Shown: in pieces, positions 57,885-64,000 of the stretch
Layout: each line of letters begins with the position of its first letter
How positions within the stretch are numbered: the stretch's first letter is position 1
Assembly (NCBI GenBank): GCA_964036315.1
Contig: OZ038496.1
Coordinates: 19,308,185-19,372,184, forward strand
DNA from: Acanthosepion esculentum
Lineage: Eukaryota > Mollusca > Cephalopoda > Sepiida > Sepiidae
Direction of reading: 5' to 3'
DNA length: 64,000 nucleotides
Translations under genes and position numbers: made by a program
The notes under the pieces: model-generated
What the model saw: the letters and a program-made list of their open reading frames with translations, nothing else
Databases searched by the model: none
Told to the model about the DNA's origin: nothing

Positions 57885-57885
57885 C
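57568..57885. repeat. (TA)n cluster with perfect central palindrome
   Basis: TA tracts at 57568-57592, 57629-57687, 57704-57742 and 57857-57885. Between the last two, 57770-57850 is a palindrome centred on ttaattaattaa (cattcatacaaaaagcagat / atctgcttttcgtatgaatg). Confidence 0.9.
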
Positions 57886-57889
57886 TCTG

Positions 57890-58320
57890 AACTGTTAGAT
57901 AATGTCAGTCCTCTTTATGACAGTGTATGCTGGACAATCACTTCACAGATGAATAAAAGACTTGAAGTAACAGAAATGTGGTTCTACAGAATGCTGCTAT
58001 GAATACCATGAACTGAACAGGTAAGCAATGACAAAGTTCTAGAGAAAATGGCAACAAAAAGGAAAATTATACTTATGTAGAGAGAGTTTAAACTTCTAGG
58101 TCATATAATGAGGAAGGAGGGTTGGAAAATTTGACACTCACAAGACATATTGAAGGCAAGATGGACAGAAAAAAACAGTGTATTATCTGCCTAACAAACT
58201 TGTTACAATAGCAGGACAAAATTTATTAAGAGCTACAAAAGACAGGAAGTTGTAGAGAGCCATGATTGCCAACATCCTGAAGGAACATGGCACAAAGAAA
58301 GAAAAAGTATAAAACATATT
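57890..58320 (+). pseudogene. LINE-B C-terminal fragment
   Basis: Plus strand: SVLYDSVCWTITSQMNKRLE-like text, EMWFYRMLL, HIMRKEGW and the terminal atgattgccaacatcctgaa ggaacatggcacaaagaaag. Stops and frameshifts are frequent. Confidence 0.7.
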
Positions 58321-58339
58321 AAAAAAAAATTAAAATGTA

Positions 58340-58990
58340 TCTCTCTTATGTAAGGTGAGATTAGCCTTTTCCATATAGGAAAAATTAGGCTATCATTGAC
58401 TGTACAGTAAGTATTACTATCAATTGAGATTTATAAAAAATCTTTTACTTAAAACTGTTTTTCTAGAAATTAAACTTGTCAGATCCACGAACTGTTGTCA
58501 GATTTTCTAGTAGTGATGGAAGCTTCTGTAATGGTAATGGTGAAATTAGCCAAACACATTCAGGAAACATTCAGCATTAATTGACCAAACATCATTAGTA
58601 TCAGTTGAAATTAAAAGAAAAATCTTTTCCGTAAAATGTTTTTTCAGGAAATTAGAATTCACAAGTTCACTGTTATCCCACTCTCTACTATTGGTAGAAG
58701 TTTCCTTCCTAAACCTTTGTTTCAAGTAGTATGGAAAGTCAACATCTTGTTTATCAGTCAGCATTACTATCTATATTTCTAGTAATGATATGAGCTTCTG
58801 TAACAGTAATGGTGAGATTAGACGTTTCCATGCAAGAAACATTCAGCATCCATTGACCAAACACTTAGCATTACTATCAATTGAAATTTAAAAAAAGATC
58901 TTAAAACAGTTTTTCGGGAAATTAGACTTCTCAAATGCACTGTTATCACACTCAGTAGTATTGATGGGAGTTTCTTTCCTAACCTTTAAG
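58340..58990 (+). repeat. Repeat R2 in diverged tandem (about three units)
   Basis: Landmarks recur: ggtgagattagcc / ggtgaaattagcc / ggtgagattagacg; gtattactatcaattgagat / gtatcagttgaaattaaaag / cattactatcaattgaaatt; and gaaattag..ttctcaaatgcactgttatc. Unit spacing is irregular (about 180-270 bp). Confidence 0.75.
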
Positions 58991-59338
58991 TTTAAAGTAA
59001 TTATATCTTTATTTTTCCCTTCAAATTAACATGTGTCAAAGATTCTTGTTGTTGCTATTGGAAGTTTTCAAATTTATTGAAAAAAAGTTTAAATTCACAG
59101 AAACACATATATATATATACTCACAGACAACTTAACCTCTTGAAGATAGTCTCAGATGAGATTGAAATTACTTGGGAAAATAAAAACTATTTGAAAAAAC
59201 ATTTTGGTATTTTTCTTACTCAATTTTCTAAGTCTACCAAAAAATTAATCCATTGACTTGAAAGGATTACAGTGCAAACTAATCAATATGATATGTCTAA
59301 ATTATTTAACCAAACCTGTTTTGAATGATTATATATTT

Positions 59339-59340
<2 letters not shown>
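58991..59340. other. No gene seen
   Basis: AT-rich, with a short TA run at 59107-59118. Confidence 0.5.

Positions 59341-59394
<54 letters not shown>
59341..59394. repeat. (TA)n microsatellite
   Basis: About 50 bp of TA with a CATA start. Confidence 0.95.
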
Positions 59395-59397
<3 letters not shown>

Positions 59398-59589
59398 TAA
59401 TTTTTTTGTTTTTTTAGACAATTTATTTTATCTGACATTATTTCTTATTAATATAAACAATATTTCTAGTGTGTCAGAAGCACATTTAAGCTGTTTTGTT
59501 TAATAATATAGGCGAAAGATTTATGACAAAGTGGAAAAAGTTTCTGTGTGATGCATTTCGACCTTAAAAATAATGTTTATAGTAATAAG

Positions 59590-59591
59590 AA

Positions 59592-59636
<45 letters not shown>

Positions 59637-59925
59637 CAGAGAGAGAGAGGTAAAAAGTGAAATTGTTAGAAAAGTCTATACAAAAATTTGCTGTATTGAG
59701 AAAATAATAAAATTTGGCAAAACACCTAATGTCTTTATATATATATATATATATATATAATATTCATAATAATCTATGTTTACAGAGAATTATTCAAATT
59801 AAAATTGTTTTACTTACATATGGGTTTTCAGAAAAATAGATTAAAGTAAAATAACTTTTTCTGAAAATACATATAAGCAAAACAATTTTAATAATTCTCT
59901 GTAAATATACATGTATTATAAATAT

Positions 59926-59993
<68 letters not shown>

Positions 59994-60036
59994 CATTAGG
60001 TGTTTTTCCAAATTTTATTATTCTCTCTCTCTCTCA

Positions 60037-60070
<34 letters not shown>
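59590..60070. repeat. Nested palindrome: (TA)n, (GA)n and unique arms
   Basis: The outer arms carry, in mirror order, (TA)n, (GA)n and ataataaaatttggcaaaac / tttttccaaattttattatt with cctaatg/cattagg. The inner arms (59765-59840 and 59845-59920) pair aattattcaaattaaaattg with caattttaataatt and gttttcagaaaaa with tttttctgaaaa. Microsatellites were duplicated together with the arms, so the inversion came after them or copied them. Confidence 0.85.
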
Positions 60071-60822
60071 TAGACGGTCATCAGGTAAAGGGTGTGTCAA
60101 ACAAGGGTCTTTAATATTTTAACTATTTTTATTTTAATCATAATTTACTCTTTTATAACCATATATATTTCAATCTGGGGGTCATCAAAGGACTAGTGTG
60201 TCAAACAAGAATTTTTAATATTTTAGTACGATATATAATTATAATGTAATCATTTCCTGAGAAGAGAACTTATCTGAGATAATCATATATATTTCATTCT
60301 GGGATTATCAAAGAGGTTTACAAACTAATTTTGCACGAGTAGCTCAACTATCAAGGTATATGACATATGATGATTTTTCAGAGTTTTTTTTCCTAGAAAA
60401 TATGTGCCTTACATGGCAGGAAATACAACAGAGATGCAATTTGGTACAAATGATAGCAAATCATATCTATTTCTTGGAAGGCATAAAAGTAGGCACCCAA
60501 GTACTTTTTGTACAACGGAGAGAGAGAAAGAAAGCAAGAAAGGACATACTCATGAAAAGCGGCTAATGAAATGCTGGCAAACAAAACTTTGTCTTTTTGC
60601 TTTAAAATCTCCAAAAGATTTTTCTGAACAAATCAATTCTTCCATTTTACCAATCAAATAAATACCCAAATGAAGTGATGAATGTCTGCAGCCACTTCCC
60701 TCTGTCTCCTCTTGTATTCTCTTTTGTCTTGTTTTCCTTTAGATATTAATTAAGTTAGAAAAAAATTGTCAAACTTTTTCCAAATGTTGGTTATATATAG
60801 GCATAGACATGCAGATTTAGCA
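60071..60822. other. No gene seen; hammerhead-family stub at left edge
   Basis: 60073-60100 reads acggtcatcaggtaaagggt, the counterpart of H6 flank and core (CTGATGA on the minus strand), cut by (TA)n before stem II is complete. The rest has a direct repeat (tgtgtcaaacaagggtcttt / tgtgtcaaacaagaattttt) and no gene. Confidence 0.5.
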
Positions 60823-60865
<43 letters not shown>

Positions 60866-60870
<5 letters not shown>

Positions 60871-61175
60871 TTGAATATTACAACATAAATATGTTATAAA
60901 ATCACGACAAAAGTAGCCATTTTGTTTCAACACTTCTTGTGTCTTGTCAAGTGATAATATAGAATATAGAATAAAAGGTTTTATTCTATATTCTATATTA
61001 TCACTTGACAAGACACAAGAAGTGTTGAAACAAAATGGCTACTTTTGTCGTGATTTTATAACATATTTATGTTGTAATATTCAAATAAATAATTATATCT
61101 GCTCTACTCTGTATTGAGCACTCTTTAAAGAATATTGATTGTTGGTTATTGGATTTCATTCCGTATATACCAATC
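60866..61175. repeat. Palindrome with a degenerate hammerhead in each arm (H8)
   Basis: Arms of about 110 bp meet near 60980 (ataaaaggttttat). They contain tttgaatattacaacataaa / tttatgttgtaatattcaaa and aaaatggctacttttgtcgt. Each arm holds the H7-type ribozyme: minus strand about 60893-60955, plus strand about 61000-61062, core TTGACAA, GAAA, stem III ACAAAA/TTTTGT, stem I ATCAC/GTGAT. The right arm continues into tgctctactctgtattgagc, the recurrent motif. (TA)n lies on both sides. Confidence 0.85.
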
Positions 61176-61204
61176 CTAAACTTGGGTATATATATATATA
61201 TATA

Positions 61205-61440
61205 TATATTATCATCCACAGACAGACTGTTTCGCTGTATCACAGCTCATCAGTGTGGCTAGACATCTAGTTGCCTCAGGCTAGAATCGCGTCAGTCGGA
61301 AATTTTACCCTGAAGCCGTTGGCGCACGGCAGAGAAGAAGGTGAATTTAAGCGTATTTATTTTTAGATAAACACACAGTGACTGAGAGAACTCGATTCGA
61401 TTTACCGAAGAGTCTTGCATTATTAGCCGTAATAGTCACT
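61205..61440 (-). mobile_element. tRNA-SINE with hammerhead, second copy
   Basis: Diverged copy of 5000-5215. Hammerhead H9 lies at 61216-61258 (core CTGATGA, stem II GCTGT/ACAGC with loop gat, GAAA); a 4-base duplication beside the cleavage site leaves stem I with three pairs. The B box region has lost about 17 bases and the A box is degenerate. The leader (tttatctaaaaataaatacg) is retained. Confidence 0.75.
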
Positions 61441-61496
61441 GTTTACAAACCCACACTTTCTCCCCAGAGAGCTCAACCGAAATAAATTTTTCAGGA

Positions 61497-61539
<43 letters not shown>

Positions 61540-61820
61540 TAGGTAACTATACTCGTGTCGAAAAACCTTCGAACTCTTGATTTAACAATAGGCAAATCAA
61601 TCACGAAGGAAAAAAAGGTTTTAAAAAAAGAAAGAGCCAGGAACATGAAAGTCTGTCGAAAATAATCGCACAGATACAGGTTCAAGGCCTAAAGAAAAAA
61701 CCCCGATACGAGTAAACAACTAACTAAAGAGCTCAGTACAAACGTAGAGCAAACCTAGTCAAACCTAATGACGATCTGCCTAAGTGAAACCTTGGTAGGT
61801 GTGTCTGGCTCATTAGGTTT

Positions 61821-61863
<43 letters not shown>

Positions 61864-61884
61864 TGAATTGGGCAAAGTCCGACA
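61441..61884. other. (TA)n tracts and recurrent motif
   Basis: TA at 61500-61532 and 61824-61861. 61728-61754 holds gagctcagtacaaacgtaga, another copy of the recurrent motif. An inverted pair, tagtcaaacctaatgacg / cattaggtttgacta, frames 61755-61825. No gene. Confidence 0.6.
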
Positions 61885-62152
61885 ATTTTATTTAAAGACA
61901 TTTATAATATGTTTAACGTTCTTTTTATAGATACAAGTATTTAAGCAAATGCTCTGTTTTATAATAAACAGTATTAAATAACATTTACTGGCCTGAATGT
62001 CCGAGAAATTTTCATAGAAAATTTTCGTTCTCCGAAAATTTCTCAGACATTCAGGCCAGTAAATGTTATTTAATACTGTTTATTATAAAACAGAGCATTT
62101 GCTTAAATACTTGTATCTATAAAAAGAATGTTAAACTTATCATAAATGTCTT

Positions 62153-62184
<32 letters not shown>
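61885..62184. repeat. Palindrome bounded by (TA)n
   Basis: Arms of about 130 bp meet near 62018. Pairs include atttactggcctgaatgtcc / agacattcaggccagtaaat and aaatgctctgttttataata / tattataaaacagagcattt. (TA)n lies at 61824-61861 and 62156-62184. Confidence 0.9.
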
Positions 62185-62187
<3 letters not shown>

Positions 62188-62299
62188 GAGAAAGAATGTC
62201 CATATATGCTTCTAATAGAATGTAGATATAGTAAGCTGATGAAAACATTCAATAAAGACAGAATAATAATAATAATATAATAATAGTGTAATAAAAATA

Positions 62300-62445
62300 A
62301 TATTTAATGTATATTATTAGGCCATTAGACAAAATAGAAGGATGAAAAAATGTTAAAAATCTATTCTATTTTGTCTAATGGCCTAATAATATACAATAAA
62401 TATTATTAATGAGCTAATAATATACAATAAATATTATTATGGTGC
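62300..62445. repeat. Palindrome plus short tandem copy
   Basis: tattattaggccattagaca...aaatag is mirrored by attctattttgtctaatggc...ctaataata, with its centre near 62348. The right end is duplicated once (gcctaataatatacaataaa / agctaataatatacaataaa). Confidence 0.85.
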
Positions 62446-62774
62446 TGGCAGAAAGAGAAATTTATTCATTCTCTTTCTTTACTATGAGGCCTGTGAGTCT
62501 ATATTTTCTTTTTATATACCAACTGGAACTCTTTTTTTGGTTTTTGTCATTTTCTACATCTTTTATTTTTTTCTCCTCATTTTAATATTAAATTGTATTT
62601 TAATAATATTTCATCATTTCTTCCCAGTTTGTCTGTCATTCTGCAATTCTCATTAGCATTTTACTAGTCGCCAACTATTCTTTTGATGAGGTATTGGCCA
62701 AAAAATGATTATCTATTTGGAAAAAAATATGCAGTTTTGACTGTTTAAAGACATGTATATATGTGTTAATTATG
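62446..62774. other. No gene seen
   Basis: AT-rich with no recognisable feature. Confidence 0.5.
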
Positions 62775-63040
62775 AATAAAAAGACAAGAGTAGAAACTCT
62801 TCTTAGCCAATGTGTTTCATCCTCTGAGAGACTTTATCAAGGATAAAATGTTGGATTTATTTTGTTTTATCTCCAAAAGCAAATATGAACATTCTCAAAT
62901 TTAAAAACCTTGATAAACCAATGACATCCTTGCTTTTGTATGTAAACATGTACAACAAAATAAATCCTACATTTGCTTTGATATAGTCCCTCAGAGGATG
63001 AAACACATTGGCTAAGATTAGTTTTCCTCTTGTCTTTTTA

Positions 63041-63107
<67 letters not shown>

Positions 63108-63131
63108 AGAGAGAGAGAGAGAGAGAGAGAT
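62775..63131. repeat. Foldback element and (TA)n-(GA)n tract
   Basis: Arms (62775-62840 and 62985-63047) pair ttagccaatgtgtttcatcc with gatgaaacacattggctaag and aataaaaagacaag with cttgtctttttatt. The spacer is itself partly inverted (tggatttattttgtt / aacaaaataaatcc). (TA)n at 63044-63105 and (GA)n to 63131 follow. Same family as pieces at 21480-21775 and 52450. Confidence 0.85.
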
Positions 63132-63206
63132 AAAAATATAAAAGGGGACACTGAGATTAACACCAGGTGTCAACAGTCTGTTTCATACTTGAATGTAATA
63201 TTCATG

Positions 63207-63252
<46 letters not shown>
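63132..63252. repeat. Short spacer and (TA)n
   Basis: 63208-63252 is pure TA, directly against the tail of the next element. Confidence 0.9.
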
Positions 63253-63255
<3 letters not shown>

Positions 63256-63480
63256 AGAAATTATTAGGAGGATTTGAGATAATCATAATTAAGTAATTCA
63301 TCAAGTCTAGAAGAAACCACAACAGAATGCAGAAAACACTGGACGGCTGTTTTGTCCTATATTTGTGACTCATCAGCAGTGTGCTTTCGATATCGAGAAT
63401 TGAAACCCAGACAGTTAAAATATGTAAGCATCATACTAACTCTACCAATGGACCTTGGTGACGAAGACATAACAAATTAG
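63253..63480 (-). mobile_element. tRNA-SINE with hammerhead (second family, copy 2)
   Basis: Minus strand: A-box-like tggtagagttagta (63434-63447), B-box-like ggtttcaattc (63397-63407), then hammerhead H10, then tail gcattctgttgtggtttctt, gacttgatgaattacttaat and tgattatctcaaatcctcct. Same order as 17424-17625. The tail ends in the (TA)n tract. Confidence 0.75.
63337..63381 (-). ncRNA. Hammerhead H10 with one core mutation
   Basis: Stem I CACTG/CAGTG is perfect, core CTGATGA intact, stem II region GTCACAAATATAGGAC, then AAAA where GAAA is required, a stem III close to the self-complementary form (ACAGCCGT), and TC at the cleavage site. The G-to-A change should inactivate it. Confidence 0.75.
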
Positions 63481-63510
63481 ACTTGATATATAATCAAATG
63501 GATAAATATA

Positions 63511-64000
63511 CAGTGGCCTAAGAAAAGTTTTTACCCAAGAGAAATAAACTATATCCAATTTCAAAATTTAATTCCGCAATCCCAACTCAACATAAATAAA
63601 CAGTATTTGGAACTAGTATAGAGTAGGTCCTCCATTTGCTAGTTTCAGTGCTTGTATTCGATTTTTCATGGATTTGATCAAGTTATCAACAATTGTCTGA
63701 GCCATATTTTGCCACTCCTTTAGCAATGTTTCTTTAAGGGTTACCACTGACATGATTTTGGTTGCATGCTCTCAAAGTTTTCATTGAAGGTCCTCCCAAA
63801 CATGCTCTAATGGATTCATGTCAGGATTTTGGGCTACCCATGAGCGTGACTTGATTCCTTGCGATTCCTTCCAGGCCTTTGCTACTTTGCTCATATGACA
63901 TGGCACTCCATGTTCTTGAAAAAGGTAAACATACTTGTCAATCTGATTGGGTTCAAATAGTGGGAGTAGTCCTTTCTCTAATATTTGACAGTATTTTGGA
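63511..64000 (-). pseudogene. Tc1-like transposase, C-terminal half (runs off window)
   Basis: The element end CAGTGGCCTAAGAAAAGTTT is at 63511. The minus strand reads PKYCQILEKGLLPLFEPN from the window edge, FQEHGVPCHMSKVAKAWKES (the site usually FQQDNxPxHTS, with the catalytic Asp replaced by His), WVAQNPDMNPLEHVWEDLQ (Glu of the triad), a stop, then EWQNMAQTIVDNLIKSMKNR and a closing ANGGPTLY stop. A third Tc1 lineage in the window. Catalytically dead from the missing Asp and the stop. Confidence 0.8.

Noticed and set aside
60073..60100. CTGATGACCGTC on the minus strand as a hammerhead
   Set aside because: The match to the H6 family ends in (TA)n before stem II closes, so it is only a stub.
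62840..63010. CTCAGAGGATGAAACAC text in the 62.8-kb foldback as a hammerhead
   Set aside because: It has a GAAA and a possible stem II, but no CTGANGA core and no stem I partner. Possibly an extremely decayed relic; not called.
4808..63254. Many ORFs rich in Tyr-Ile alternation
   Set aside because: They are translations of (TA)n tracts, which have no stop in some frames.

Overview
This window looks like repeat-dense, AT-rich metazoan DNA. A coleoid cephalopod (octopus or squid) is my best guess. The pointers are very many long (TA)n tracts, several tRNA-derived SINEs, a 5S rRNA/tRNA chimeric SINE, several families of decayed non-LTR retrotransposons, Tc1/mariner copies, a Penelope-like element and many hammerhead ribozymes. 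The species is inferred from style only. I find no host protein-coding gene I can defend: every recognisable coding stretch belongs to a transposable element and nearly all are broken.

Layout. 0.5-3.3 kb: a hAT-like MITE, a LINE 3' end, a SINE and two adjacent Tc1/mariner relics. 4.6-6.3 kb: a tRNA-headed SINE ending in a hammerhead ribozyme, a second tRNA SINE, and a palindrome holding another hammerhead. 7-12.4 kb: foldback DNA, the 5S-tRNA SINE family, and an unfamiliar element (called M here) carrying two internal minisatellites; one M copy sits inside the 5S head of a SINE and is flanked by a 14-bp duplication. 12.5-16 kb: LINE fragments and an LTR. 17-21.8 kb: three hammerheads, palindromes, a 32-bp minisatellite and the C-terminal GIY-YIG part of a Penelope-like element. 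24-35.6 kb: LINE 3' ends, tandem duplications and SINE pieces. 36.6-39.1 kb: a 2.5-kb higher-order 24/120-bp array that reads as a charged Lys/Glu/Asn repeat. 40-47.6 kb: a complete 5S-tRNA SINE, an internally deleted LINE joining its endonuclease start to its C-terminal zinc finger, a 500-bp palindrome with a hammerhead, and the longest believable ORF, a 351-codon reverse transcriptase fragment. 48.5-51.6 kb: a Tc1 transposon carrying a partial second copy and an embedded LINE piece. 53.5-54.5 kb: polypyrimidine DNA. 57.5-63.5 kb: more palindromes bounded by (TA)n, more hammerheads, and at the edge another Tc1 transposase.

The elements appear to interact. The 5S-tRNA SINE and element M share a 3' tail, so one LINE machinery may mobilise both. 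Hammerheads occur downstream of tRNA-like Pol III promoters, 3' of a Penelope ORF, and inside (TA)n-bounded palindromes. This suggests a family of ribozyme-bearing, Penelope-dependent non-autonomous elements that use (TA)n tracts as landing sites. That system is the main thing worth following up.
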